Shown piece by piece: positions 1 through 7,884 of a DNA stretch of 64,000 nt. The notes below the pieces were generated by a model. It saw only the letters and a list, made by a program, of their open reading frames with translations. It did no database searches and was not told where the DNA came from. Position numbers and translations under genes: made by a program. Within the stretch, counting starts at the first letter, position 1. Each line of letters opens with the position of its first letter. The stretch is from assembly GCF_008360935.1 (NCBI RefSeq), contig NZ_SRXO01000005.1, positions 1-64,000 of the forward strand, read 5' to 3'. This stretch comes from Siccirubricoccus phaeus. GTDB taxonomy: Bacteria; Pseudomonadota; Alphaproteobacteria; Acetobacterales; Acetobacteraceae.

Positions 1-229
1 GCTGGAATACGTCGGCCCGCACCCAGTCGCGGAAGCGGACGTAGACCGAGTTCCACTTGCCGAACATCGGCGGCAGGTCACGCCACGGACTGCCGGTCCG
101 CGCGATCCATAGCACCGCCTCGACAAAAAGGCGGTTGTCTGCACCGCTCCGCCCGCGATCACCCAGCTTGCCCAGGCAGTGCGGTTCCATCTTCGCCCAT
201 TGCGCGTCAGTCAGAACGAATCGCTCCAT
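1..229 (-). CDS. IS5-family transposase, N-terminal part (partial)
   Basis: Reading starts at ATG (227-229) and runs off the left edge, giving about 76 residues. The start MERFVLTDAQWAKMEPHC and the later segments WIARTGSPWRDLP and WNSVYVRFRDW are the helical N-terminal domain (DUF4096 type) typical of IS5-family DDE transposases. The DDE catalytic core would lie outside the window. Whether the full transposase is intact cannot be judged. It matters here because the CTAG-bounded repeats of this window could be mobilised by an enzyme of this kind, although nothing in the sequence proves that link. Confidence 0.85.
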   Translation of the reverse strand, partial: MERFVLTDAQWAKMEPHCLGKLGDRGRSGADNRLFVEAVLWIARTGSPWRDLPPMFGKWNSVYVRFRDWVRADVFQ

Positions 230-283
230 CCAGAGCTTGAATCACATCTCGCACAGGTCGCAAATCCCAAATCTCAACAGACC
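1..283 (-). mobile_element. IS5-family insertion sequence, left-edge fragment
   Basis: The minus strand carries the 5' part of a transposase (1-229) followed by about 54 non-coding bases that end at 283. The last 28 bases (256-283), read on the minus strand, start GGGTCTGTTGAGATTTGGG, which looks like an IS5-family terminal inverted repeat. The element then abuts CTAG at 284-287, which is also the first four bases of a 107-bp repeat, so the IS appears to have inserted at that CTAG. The other IS end lies outside the window, so the boundary and any target duplication cannot be confirmed. Confidence 0.65.
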
Positions 284-390
284 CTAGAGCGGGATCGGTT
301 GAGCTGCGCTCACCCGCCCCGCTCTAGCTCATTGTTCGGCCGCGTGATTCACGGTTTCGGTCGATTCGACCTCAACCGATCACGCTCTAG
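284..390. repeat. 107-bp CTAG-bounded repeat, family A copy 1
   Basis: The element begins CTAGAGCGGGATCGGTTGAG and ends with the inverse CTCAACCGATCACGCTCTAG, so it has 20-bp terminal inverted repeats with one mismatch. A second copy at 41125-41231 has the same length and only two differences (at 340 and 355 here). Size, palindromic ends and CTAG at both termini fit a MITE-like element. Its right CTAG contains the TAG stop codon of the flanking minus-strand gene (387-389). Its left CTAG abuts the IS5-family end. Confidence 0.9.
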
Positions 391-941
391 CCCCGCAGCC
401 GCGCCACCGCTTCGACGCAGCGTGCAAAGCCCGTCAGGTCGCGCCAGCGGCGCTCGGCCGGCACCTCCTGCACCGTCAGGAAGCCGCCCGCTGCCTGCAG
501 CCCGCCTTCCAGCATCAGGTTGTCGTGCAGGTCGAAGGCCTCCACCGCCATGCCCTCCGCATCCTCCCATTCCACGCCGCGGCGGCGGGCGGCGGGACCC
601 AGCGCCGCCAGGGTGCGGGCGCCGAACCGGGCCGCCACATTGCTGTAGCCGAAGGCCGGCCGCCCCAGCGCCCGCATGAAGCCCAGCTCGAACACCGTGC
701 CGGGGTCGGCGGAGGGGCCGCGGAAGGGGGTGAGGTTCGCGATGATGGCATCGCAACTCCGCATTTCCGCCTCCAAGCCCTGATAGAGCCGAATCCATTC
801 GGGTGCTTCGAGCAGGGGGGAGGGGGTGTCGGTCGGGAAGATGCCGACCAGCCCATGGACGGTGCAGATTGCCCGCTTCGCCGCGGCGATATCCGCCGAA
901 TCGGCGAGGAAAACCTCTGGCCCTGCGAGATAGATGCGCAT
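387..941 (-). CDS. Nucleoside 2-deoxyribosyltransferase family protein
   Basis: A 184-residue protein of the nucleoside 2-deoxyribosyltransferase fold. This family moves or hydrolyses the deoxyribose/ribose bond of nucleosides or nucleotides in the cytoplasm. Family marks seen: YLAGPEVF (residues 4-11) for the nucleotide-binding first strand, CDAIIANLTPFRG (63-75), and DPGTVFELG (79-87), whose Glu85 fits the catalytic glutamate. I chose ATG at 939-941 because homologues start at this strand; an ATG 15 bases upstream (956) is also possible. The stop TAG lies inside the CTAG terminus of the 107-bp repeat. The gene is divergent from the hydrolase at 1016. The true substrate cannot be told from sequence. 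Confidence 0.8.
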   Translation of the reverse strand: MRIYLAGPEVFLADSADIAAAKRAICTVHGLVGIFPTDTPSPLLEAPEWIRLYQGLEAEMRSCDAIIANLTPFRGPSADPGTVFELGFMRALGRPAFGYSNVAARFGARTLAALGPAARRRGVEWEDAEGMAVEAFDLHDNLMLEGGLQAAGGFLTVQEVPAERRWRDLTGFARCVEAVARLRG

Positions 942-1015
942 GCCGATCCATCCCATGAATGGGGTAAAAAGGGAACGATGAATGCGCCGCGGAACAAAGC
1001 ACGCTAGGTTGCGGC

Positions 1016-1825
1016 ATGGACGCTGAAGCCGAGTACAACAACCGGGCCCGGGTGCCGGAGCACCCCGCCATCCTGGCCGCCTGGGCGGTGGAGGCGGCGA
1101 AATTCCGCGCCACCTGGCCGGAGGCGGAGCTCGACCTCGCCTATGGCCCGGGGGAGCGGGAGCGGCTGGACCTGTTCCGCCCGGGGCCGGGCGAGGGCTG
1201 GCCGGTCGCCCTGTTCTTCCATGGCGGCTACTGGCAGTCCCTGGACCGGCGCTGGTTCAGCCACATGGCGCGCGGGGTGCTGGCGCGGGGCGTGGCGATG
1301 GCCATGCCGTCCTATGATCTCTGCCCCGCCGTGCCGCTCCGCGTCATCGTCACCCAGGCGCGGGCGGCGGCGGCCTATCTGCACCGGCGCAGCGGCCGGC
1401 GGCTGCTGGCCATGGGGCATTCCGCCGGCGGGCAGCTCGCGGCGCTGCTGCTGGCGACGGAATGGCGTGCGCTGGACCCTTTCCTGCCGCCCGACCTCGT
1501 CGCCGCCGCCCTGCCCATCTCCGGCGTCTTCGAACTGGAGCCGCTGCTGCCGACCAGCATGGCAGCGGCGCTGCGGCTGACGCCGGAGGAGGCGCGGGCG
1601 CTTTCCCCCCGTTTCCTGCCGCCCCCAGGCGGTGCGCTGCATGCCGTGGTGGGTGGGGCGGAAAGCACCGAATTCCGCCGCCAGGCCCGGGATTTCGCCG
1701 CCGCCTGGGGCGGCACGGTGGAGGAGCTGCCGGGCTGCAACCACTTCACCGTGCTGGACCCGCTGGCCGAGCCGGAGAGCGGCCTGGCGCAGCGCGCTGC
1801 GGCGATGGCGCTTGCCCTGGGCTGA
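1016..1825 (+). CDS. Alpha/beta hydrolase, kynurenine formamidase-like
   Basis: A 269-residue cytoplasmic alpha/beta hydrolase with no signal peptide. The oxyanion motif HGGYW lies at 69-73 and the nucleophile elbow GHSAGG at 134-139, giving Ser136 as nucleophile. A late Asn-His (about 242-243, in GCNHFTVLD) fits the catalytic histidine. HGGYWQ together with HSAGG is typical of arylformamidase/kynurenine formamidase-like hydrolases, which cleave N-formylkynurenine in tryptophan breakdown. No other kynurenine-pathway gene is adjacent, so this could instead be a carboxylesterase of the same subgroup. It is followed by a 483-base gene-free stretch. Confidence 0.75.
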   Translation: MDAEAEYNNRARVPEHPAILAAWAVEAAKFRATWPEAELDLAYGPGERERLDLFRPGPGEGWPVALFFHGGYWQSLDRRWFSHMARGVLARGVAMAMPSYDLCPAVPLRVIVTQARAAAAYLHRRSGRRLLAMGHSAGGQLAALLLATEWRALDPFLPPDLVAAALPISGVFELEPLLPTSMAAALRLTPEEARALSPRFLPPPGGALHAVVGGAESTEFRRQARDFAAAWGGTVEELPGCNHFTVLDPLAEPESGLAQRAAAMALALG

Positions 1826-1860
1826 GCATTCCAGTTTAACCGGCGCAACGAGGCGCTGCC

Positions 1861-2020
1861 TGGGACCGGGCCCTTGGGGATTGGGTCCCGGGGTTCGGGC
1901 CTCGGGGATCGGATCTCTGGGACCGGAGATCTTGGGGATCCTCCAGGGATCAGGCCCCTTGGGATCGACCCGGGATCAAGCCCTGCTGGGGATCGGGGTC
2001 CCGAGGGATCGGGTCCCCAA
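1861..2020. repeat. Degenerate GGGATC/GGGTCC-rich tandem repeat
   Basis: Within the 483-base gap 1826-2308, this stretch repeats words such as GGGGATC, GGGATCGG and GGGTCCC about ten times at irregular spacing of roughly 12-20 bases. It has no coding character: the frame open through it is a Gly/Arg/Pro-rich shadow joined to livH. The remaining 2021-2308 is GC-rich with nothing recognisable. The repeat lies directly upstream of the liv transporter genes, so its position is that of a leader or promoter region. Confidence 0.7.
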
Positions 2021-2308
2021 GCCGCCCCGGGGGCGCCGGGCAGGGAATGCCGCAGCGAAGGGGAAGGGCGGAATGGCGATGCCGCCGCGCGCAGGGGGTG
2101 TTGGCCCCGGCGGGGCGTCCGGCTGCGGGCACCGGCGCGCCTGGGGAGCGGGTGGCTGCGTTACGGCGCGCGCCCGTGCCAGGGGCCCTGGCCCGGACCG
2201 GCGGGACGGCGCCCGGGGCCGGAGGCCGGCGCGGCCATTCGCGCCGCATGGCGGGGGCGCGGCCGCGCCCCCGGTGCGCCTGGGCGGGGCCGATCCGGGC
2301 CGGCCGGC

Positions 2309-3232
2309 ATGACCGCGCAATTGCTGCTGATCCAGGCGCTGAACGGGCTGCAATACGGCGTGCTGCTGTTTCTCGTCGCGGCCGGCCTCACCCTGGTCTT
2401 CGGGGTGATGGATTTCATCAACCTGGCGCATGGCGTGCAGTACATGCTGGGCGCCTATCTCGGCGCGACATTCGCCGCGCTGGCCGGCAGCTTCTGGGCC
2501 GGGCTGGCGCTCGCCCTGCCGGCCACGCTGCTGGCCGGGCTGGCGCTGGAATTCCTGGTCTTCCGCCACCTCTATGCGCGGGACCATCTGGCGCAGGTGC
2601 TGGCCACCTTCGGGGTGATCCTGGTGCTGAACGAAGGCGCGCGGGCCATTTGGGGCAGCGCGCCCTTGCAGATGCGGCTGCCGGAGGCGCTCTCCGGCGG
2701 CATCCAGCTCATGCCAGGGCTGAATTACCCGGTCTATCGGCTGGCGATCCTGGCCGCCGGGCTCGGTACCGCGGCGCTGCTCTGGCTGCTGGTGGAGCGG
2801 ACCCGGGTGGGGGCGCTGGTGCGGGCGGGGGCCTCCAACGCGCCCATGGTCGCAGCGCTCGGCGTCGATATCCACCGGCTGTTCATGCTGGTCTTCGGCT
2901 GCGGCGCCATGCTGGCGGGCTTCGCGGGGGTGATGGCGGCGCCGATCCTCTCGGTGGAGCCCGGCATGGGCGATGGCGTGCTGATCACCGCCTTCGTCGT
3001 CATCGTCATCGGCGGTATCGGCAGCGTACGCGGCGCCTTTCTGGGCGCCATCCTGGTGGGGCTGGTGGAGACGCTAGGGCGGGCGCTGCTGCCCGACCTG
3101 CTGCGGCTGGTCCTCGCCCCTTCCCCGGCACGGCAGGCGGGGGCGGCGCTCGGCTCCATGCTGGTCTATCTCGCCATGGCGCTGGTGCTGGCGTTCAGGC
3201 CGCGCGGCCTCTTCCCCGCCCGGGCCGGCTGA
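2309..3232 (+). CDS. livH: Branched-chain amino acid-type ABC permease, LivH
   Basis: A 307-residue integral inner-membrane permease. The N-terminus (ALNGLQYGVLLFLVAAGLTL, then FGVMDFINLAHGVQYMLGAY) is the classic LivH signature. The cytoplasmic coupling segment and the GGIGSVRGAFLGA motif near the C-terminus are also present. ATG 2309 is chosen because conservation starts there, although the reading frame is open upstream to 1874. livM starts 5 bases after the stop, and livG and livF overlap in turn. No periplasmic binding protein is adjacent, so the transported solute (branched-chain amino acid, amide, urea or an aromatic acid) is unknown. Confidence 0.9.
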   Translation: MTAQLLLIQALNGLQYGVLLFLVAAGLTLVFGVMDFINLAHGVQYMLGAYLGATFAALAGSFWAGLALALPATLLAGLALEFLVFRHLYARDHLAQVLATFGVILVLNEGARAIWGSAPLQMRLPEALSGGIQLMPGLNYPVYRLAILAAGLGTAALLWLLVERTRVGALVRAGASNAPMVAALGVDIHRLFMLVFGCGAMLAGFAGVMAAPILSVEPGMGDGVLITAFVVIVIGGIGSVRGAFLGAILVGLVETLGRALLPDLLRLVLAPSPARQAGAALGSMLVYLAMALVLAFRPRGLFPARAG

Positions 3233-3237
3233 GCCGC

Positions 3238-4182
3238 ATGCCGCGCTGGCGCGAGGCGGCGCTGCCGCTGCTGCTTTTCGCCCTGCTCGGCGCCGCGCCC
3301 TGGATCGGCTTCGGCGAGGGCTATGTGCTGAGCCTGCTGGCGCGCGCCATGATCCTCGGCATTGCCGCGCTCGGTCTCCATCTGCTGGTGGGCGGGGCGG
3401 GGCTGGTCTCGCTCGGCCATGCCGCGCTGCTCGGCATCGGCGCCTATGCGGTGGTGGTGCTGGACGCGGCGCGCGTCACCGAGGCCGTCTGGGTGGTGCC
3501 GGCGTCGATCCTCGGCGCCGCGCTCTTCGCCCTGCTGACCGGCGCCGTCGCGGTGCGGACCAGCGGGGTGCAGTTCATCATGATCACCCTGGCCTTCGCG
3601 CAGATGGCGTTCTTCATCGCCGGCTCGCTCTCGGTCTATGGCGGGGATGACGGCTACACGCTGTATGGCCGCACGGAGCTGTTCGGCCGGCGCTGGCTGG
3701 AGGACCGGCTGGTCTTCCACTATCTCTGCCTGGCGCTGCTGGCCGGCGCCTGGGCGCTGGTGGGGATGCTGCTCGCTTCCCGCTTCGGCCGGGTGCTGCG
3801 GGCGGCGCGGGAGAATGCGCTGCGGGTCGCGGCGCTCGGCTTCAATCCGGTGCCCTACCGGCTGCTGGCCTATGTCATCGCCGGCGGCATGGCCGGGTTG
3901 GCGGGGGCGCTGCTGGCCAATGCCACCGAGTTCGTCGCGCCCTCCTACCTAGCCTGGCAGCGCTCGGGCGATCTGCTGTTCATGGTCATCCTGGGCGGGC
4001 TCGGGGCGCCGCATGGGGCGGTGCTGGGGGCGCTGGCCATGGTGCTGCTGGAGGAGTGGCTGGGGCATTGGACGGCGCATTGGCGGCTGATCTTCGGGCC
4101 GCTGCTGATCCTCGCCGTGCTGTTCCTGAAGGGCGGGCTGGCCGGGCTGCCGGCGCAGCTCCGGGGGGCGGGGCGTGGCTGA
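3238..4182 (+). CDS. livM: Branched-chain amino acid-type ABC permease, LivM
   Basis: A 314-residue membrane protein and partner of LivH in a heterodimeric ABC importer. It has about eight hydrophobic segments. LVSLGHAALLGIGAYAV near residues 55-75 and GLAGALLANATEFVAPS followed by GGLGAPHGAVLGA near the C-terminus are LivM-type. ATG 3238 lies 5 bases after livH, and the 3' end overlaps livG by 8 bases, so translation is probably coupled. It is at the short end for the family, which often has longer N-terminal extensions. Confidence 0.9.
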   Translation: MPRWREAALPLLLFALLGAAPWIGFGEGYVLSLLARAMILGIAALGLHLLVGGAGLVSLGHAALLGIGAYAVVVLDAARVTEAVWVVPASILGAALFALLTGAVAVRTSGVQFIMITLAFAQMAFFIAGSLSVYGGDDGYTLYGRTELFGRRWLEDRLVFHYLCLALLAGAWALVGMLLASRFGRVLRAARENALRVAALGFNPVPYRLLAYVIAGGMAGLAGALLANATEFVAPSYLAWQRSGDLLFMVILGGLGAPHGAVLGALAMVLLEEWLGHWTAHWRLIFGPLLILAVLFLKGGLAGLPAQLRGAGRG

Positions 4183-4954
4183 CCTGCCACCCGCCCGGCC
4201 GGGGGCCGGAACGCCGATCCTGGCGCTGGAGGGGCTGCGCAAGCGCTTCGGCGGGCTGACGGTGACGGATGACGTCTCGCTGGCGGTGGCGCCGCGCGGC
4301 ATCCATGCCGTCATTGGCCCGAATGGTGCGGGCAAGACGACGCTGATCCATCAGATCAGCGGCACGCTGCGGCCGGATGCCGGCCGCATCCGCTTCGCCG
4401 GGCGGGAGATCACCCATCTGCCGCTGCATCGCCGCGCCCGGCTGGGGCTGGCGCGCAGCTTCCAGATCACCGCCGTGCTGCCCGGCTTCTCCGCGCTGGA
4501 GAATGTGGCGCTGGCGGTGCAGGCGGGGGCGGGGTCCTCCTTCCGCTTCTTCCGCCCCGCCGCCGGCGAGGCACGGCTGAACGAACCGGCCATGGCGGCG
4601 CTGGAGCAGGTGGGGCTGGCGGCGCGCGCGGCGGTGAAGGCCGGCGCGCTTTCGCACGGGGAGAAGCGGCAGCTCGAACTCGCCATTGCGCTCGCGCTGC
4701 GGCCGAAGCTGCTGCTGCTGGACGAGCCCCTGGCGGGCGCCGGGCCGGAGGAGACGGAACGTCTCATCGCCCTCCTCGGGCGGCTGAAAGCCGACTACGC
4801 CATCCTCCTGGTGGAGCACGACATGCAGGCGGTCTTCGCCCTGGCCGATGCCGTCTCCGTCCTGGTCTATGGCCGCCTCATCGCCAGCGGCGCGCCGGCG
4901 GCGATCCGCGCCGATCCCGCGGTGCGCGCCGCCTATCTCGGCGAGGATGCGTGA
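4175..4954 (+). CDS. livG: ABC transporter ATP-binding protein, LivG
   Basis: A 259-residue cytoplasmic ATPase of the liv transporter. Walker A is GPNGAGKTT (48-56), the signature is LSHGEKRQLE (159-168, a His variant of LSGGE), Walker B is LLLLDEP (179-185), and the switch histidine lies in LLVEHDM. The long insertion between Walker A and the signature is typical of LivG as opposed to LivF. It overlaps livM by 8 bases, and its TGA overlaps the start of livF. Confidence 0.9.
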   Translation: MADLPPARPGAGTPILALEGLRKRFGGLTVTDDVSLAVAPRGIHAVIGPNGAGKTTLIHQISGTLRPDAGRIRFAGREITHLPLHRRARLGLARSFQITAVLPGFSALENVALAVQAGAGSSFRFFRPAAGEARLNEPAMAALEQVGLAARAAVKAGALSHGEKRQLELAIALALRPKLLLLDEPLAGAGPEETERLIALLGRLKADYAILLVEHDMQAVFALADAVSVLVYGRLIASGAPAAIRADPAVRAAYLGEDA

Positions 4955-5655
4955 TGCTGGCGGTGAAGCATCTGGCGGCCGGCTATGGCGAAAGCCAGGT
5001 GCTGTTCGATGTCTCGCTGGAGGTGGGGGCGGGGGAGGTGGTGACCCTGCTCGGCCGCAACGGCATGGGCAAGACGACGACGGTACGCGCCGTGATGGGG
5101 TTGCTGCCGAGTCAGGGCGGGCGGCTGCTGGGCGGCAGCGTGGCCTTCCGGGGCCAGGCGGTGGCGGGCTGGCCGGCGCATAAGGTGGCGCGGCTCGGCC
5201 TCGGGCTGGTGCCGGAGGGGCGGCAGATCTTCCCCACCCTGACGGTGGAGGAAAACCTGACCGCCACCGCCCGCCTTGGCCGCTGGACCCTGGCGGAGGT
5301 GGTGCGGCTGTTCCCGCGCCTCGCCGAACGCCGCCGGCATGCCGGGGCCAACCTCTCGGGGGGCGAGCAGCAGATGCTGGCGATCGGCCGGGCGCTGATG
5401 ACCAACCCCGCGCTGCTCATCCTGGACGAGGCGACCGAAGGGCTGGCGCCGCTGATCCGGGCGGAGATCTGGGCGGTGCTGGCGCGGCTGAAGGCGGAAG
5501 GTCAGGCGATCCTGCTGATCGACAAGAACCTGGCCGCGGTGATGCGGCTGGCGAACCGGCATGTGGTGCTGGAGAAGGGGCGCACCGTCTGGCAGGGCGA
5601 CAGCGCCGAACTGGCGAGGAGCCCTGAGGTGCTGGAAGGCTATCTGCACGTGTGA
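4954..5655 (+). CDS. livF: ABC transporter ATP-binding protein, LivF
   Basis: A 233-residue ATPase, the second nucleotide-binding subunit of the liv importer. Walker A is GRNGMGKTT (34-42), the signature is LSGGEQQM, Walker B is LLILDEATEGLAP, and the switch residue is in LIDKNLAAV (Asn replaces the usual His, as in many LivF proteins). ATG 4954 overlaps the livG stop (ATGA); an in-frame GTG three bases earlier (4951) is an alternative. The gene ends at a cluster of strong hairpins and converges on parE. Confidence 0.9.
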   Translation: MLAVKHLAAGYGESQVLFDVSLEVGAGEVVTLLGRNGMGKTTTVRAVMGLLPSQGGRLLGGSVAFRGQAVAGWPAHKVARLGLGLVPEGRQIFPTLTVEENLTATARLGRWTLAEVVRLFPRLAERRRHAGANLSGGEQQMLAIGRALMTNPALLILDEATEGLAPLIRAEIWAVLARLKAEGQAILLIDKNLAAVMRLANRHVVLEKGRTVWQGDSAELARSPEVLEGYLHV

Positions 5656-5811
5656 GGCGGGGCTCCGCCCTGCGCCCCGGCAGAGGGCTCTGCCCTCTGC
5701 ACTCCCGCCGGGGAGGATACTCCTCCCCGGACCCCGGTGTGAGTTTCAGACCCGACGGTCCGATCATCAAACTCAGCCGGGCATCCGGGGCCAGGGGGCA
5801 GCGCCCCCTGC
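5656..5811. terminator. Array of perfect GC hairpins between convergent genes
   Basis: Four perfect inverted repeats stand in a row: GGCGG/CCGCC (5656-5669), GCAGAGGGC/GCCCTCTGC (5680-5700), CCGGGGAGGA/TCCTCCCCGG (5708-5730) and CAGGGGGC/GCCCCCTG (5792-5810). The loops are three or four bases. No T-tract follows, so they are not textbook intrinsic terminators. Lying between the 3' ends of livF (+) and parE (-), they most likely stop or stabilise both transcripts. Confidence 0.65.
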
Positions 5812-7803
5812 TCACACGTCCAGGTCTTCCGTATCCAGCTTCGCCGCCTGTTCCTGGATGAATTTGAACCGCAATTCCGGCCGCCTTCCCATCAGCGCCT
5901 CCATCAGCTCGGAGGTCCGGGCCCGGTCCTCCGGCGGCAGCACCACCTTCAGCAGGGTGCGCTTCCGCGGGTCCATGGTCGTCTCCTTCAGCGAGGCCGG
6001 CGGCATTTCGCCGAGGCCCTTGAAGCGGCTTACCTCCACCTTCTGGTTCGGCTTGAACTCCGTCTTCAGCAGCCTCTCCCGGTCCCGGTCGTCCATGGCG
6101 TAGACCGACTTCCCGCCCGCCTGCAGCCGGTACAGCGGCGGCTGCGCCAGATGCACGCGCCCCTGCCGCACCAGCTCCGGCAGCTCCTTGTAGAAGAAGG
6201 TCATCAGCAGCGCCGCGATATGCGCGCCGTCCACATCCGCATCGGTCATGATGACGACGCGGCCATAGCGCAGCTTGCCGATATCGAAGCGTTCCCCGGC
6301 GCCGCAGCCCAGCGCCTCGATCAGGTCCTTCAGCTCCTGGTTCTGCCGCAATTTATCGGCGCTGGCGGAGGCGACGTTCAGGATCTTCCCGCGCAAGGGC
6401 AGCACCGCCTGGGTCTCGCGGTCCCGGGCCTGCTTGGCGGAGCCGCCGGCGCTGTCGCCCTCCACCAGGAACAGCTCCGTCCCCTCGGCGCTTTCCCGCG
6501 CGCAATCCGCCAGCTTGCCCGGCAGCCGCAGCTTGCGCGTCGCGGATTTGCGCGGCGTGTCCTTCTGTTCCCGCCGCCGGATGCGCTCCTCGGCCCGCTC
6601 GATCGCCCAGGCGAGGAGGTTGTCCGCGGTGTTCGGGTCGCCGGCGAGCCAATGGTCGAAATGGTCGCGCAGCGCCGCCTCCACCAGCCGGCTGGCTTCC
6701 GGCGAGGTCAGCCTGTCCTTGGTCTGGCCCTGGAATTGCGGATCCCGGATGAAGACCGAGAGCATGCCGGCCATGCCGCCGAACAGATCCTCGGCGGTGA
6801 CGCTGGCGGCGCGCTTCTCCTTCTTCAGCTCGCCATAGGCGCGCAGCCCCTTCACCAGGGCGGCGCGGAGCCCGGCCTCATGCGTGCCGCCCTGCGGCGT
6901 CGGGATGGTGTTGGCGTAGGTGGAGAGGAAGCCGTCGCCCTGCTCCAGCCAGGCCAGCGCCCATTCGCAGCGGCCCCATTTTTCCCCTTGGGCGTTCTCG
7001 GCGAAGCTCGCCTCCCCGGTATAGGGGGCCGGCGTCACCTGGCTGCGCCTCTCGATGGCGGTGGCGAGGAAGTCCGCCAACCCGCCCGGGAAGTGCAGCG
7101 TGGCCTGGGCCGGCACCTCCTCCTTCGCCAGCGCGGGGTCGCAGGCCCAGCGAATCTCGACGCCGCGATAGAGATAGGCCTTGGAGCGGCAAAGCCGGTA
7201 GAGCCTGGCGGCCGAGAATTCCTGGCGGCCGAAAATCTCGGGGTCCGGCCGGAAGCGGATGGTGGTGCCGCGGCGATTATGCACCGCGCCGGCATGCTTC
7301 AGCTTGGTTATCGCCTTGCCGCGGGCATAGGCCTGGGTGAAGAGCGTGCGGTCGCGCGCCACCTCCACCTCCAGCCGCTCGCTCAGCGCATTCACGACGG
7401 AGGAGCCGACGCCGTGCAGGCCCCCTGACGTGTCATAGGCCTTGCCGCTGAACTTGCCGCCGGAATGGAGGGTGGTGAAGATCACCTCCAGCGCGGAGAG
7501 CTTGGGGAATTTCGGGTGCGGGTCGGTCGGGATGCCGCGGCCATTGTCGCGCACCGTCAGCCAATTGCCCGGCTCCAGCGTCACCTCGATACGGTCGGCA
7601 TGGCCGGCCACCGCCTCGTCCATGGCGTTGTCGAGGATCTCGGCCGCCAGATGGTGCAGCGCGTTCTCGTCCGTGCCGCCGATATACATGCCGGGGCGCC
7701 GGCGGACCGGCTCCAGCCCCTCCAGCACCTCGATATCGGCCGCGGTGTAGGTGGCGCCGGAGGCGGCACCGCCCTTGGAGAAGAGGTCGTTCATGCGGGC
7801 CAA
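5812..7803 (-). CDS. parE: DNA topoisomerase IV subunit B, ParE
   Basis: A 663-residue ATPase subunit of topoisomerase IV, which decatenates replicated chromosomes. GHKL ATPase motifs: Glu55 with Asn59 (AAEILDNAMDEA), DNGRGIP (86-92) and the GGLHGVGSSVVNALS ATP lid. TOPRIM: VEGDSAGGSAKQARDR and DADVDGAHIAALL. The length and the absence of a GyrB-type insertion favour ParE over GyrB. I take the start as TTG (7801-7803): GGAGGA lies six bases before it, whereas the internal ATG nine bases later would sit too far from this ribosome site. A LexA-type box lies 67 bases upstream. Confidence 0.9.
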   Translation of the reverse strand: MARMNDLFSKGGAASGATYTAADIEVLEGLEPVRRRPGMYIGGTDENALHHLAAEILDNAMDEAVAGHADRIEVTLEPGNWLTVRDNGRGIPTDPHPKFPKLSALEVIFTTLHSGGKFSGKAYDTSGGLHGVGSSVVNALSERLEVEVARDRTLFTQAYARGKAITKLKHAGAVHNRRGTTIRFRPDPEIFGRQEFSAARLYRLCRSKAYLYRGVEIRWACDPALAKEEVPAQATLHFPGGLADFLATAIERRSQVTPAPYTGEASFAENAQGEKWGRCEWALAWLEQGDGFLSTYANTIPTPQGGTHEAGLRAALVKGLRAYGELKKEKRAASVTAEDLFGGMAGMLSVFIRDPQFQGQTKDRLTSPEASRLVEAALRDHFDHWLAGDPNTADNLLAWAIERAEERIRRREQKDTPRKSATRKLRLPGKLADCARESAEGTELFLVEGDSAGGSAKQARDRETQAVLPLRGKILNVASASADKLRQNQELKDLIEALGCGAGERFDIGKLRYGRVVIMTDADVDGAHIAALLMTFFYKELPELVRQGRVHLAQPPLYRLQAGGKSVYAMDDRDRERLLKTEFKPNQKVEVSRFKGLGEMPPASLKETTMDPRKRTLLKVVLPPEDRARTSELMEALMGRRPELRFKFIQEQAAKLDTEDLDV

Positions 7804-7869
7804 CTAGCGTCCTCCGCGAGTCGAGGGCAACAGGCGGCGGCATGGGGCACGCCGCCTGGCCATGACGAT

Positions 7870-7884
7870 GTTCATTATATGTTC
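7870..7884 (-). promoter_or_regulatory. LexA (SOS) box and -10 element upstream of parE
   Basis: GTTCATTATATGTTC is a perfect GTTC-N7-GTTC, the LexA box of Alphaproteobacteria. Read on the minus strand it contains TATAAT, a consensus -10 hexamer, so LexA binding would block the promoter. No convincing -35 was seen. The site is in a locally AT-rich island within very GC-rich DNA. Its position 67 bases upstream of the parE start suggests damage-inducible parE. Confidence 0.6.

Noticed and set aside
1874-2308. In-frame N-terminal extension of livH of about 145 residues
   Set aside because: It translates the GGGATC repeat into Gly/Arg/Pro-rich low-complexity sequence; LivH homology starts at ATG 2309.
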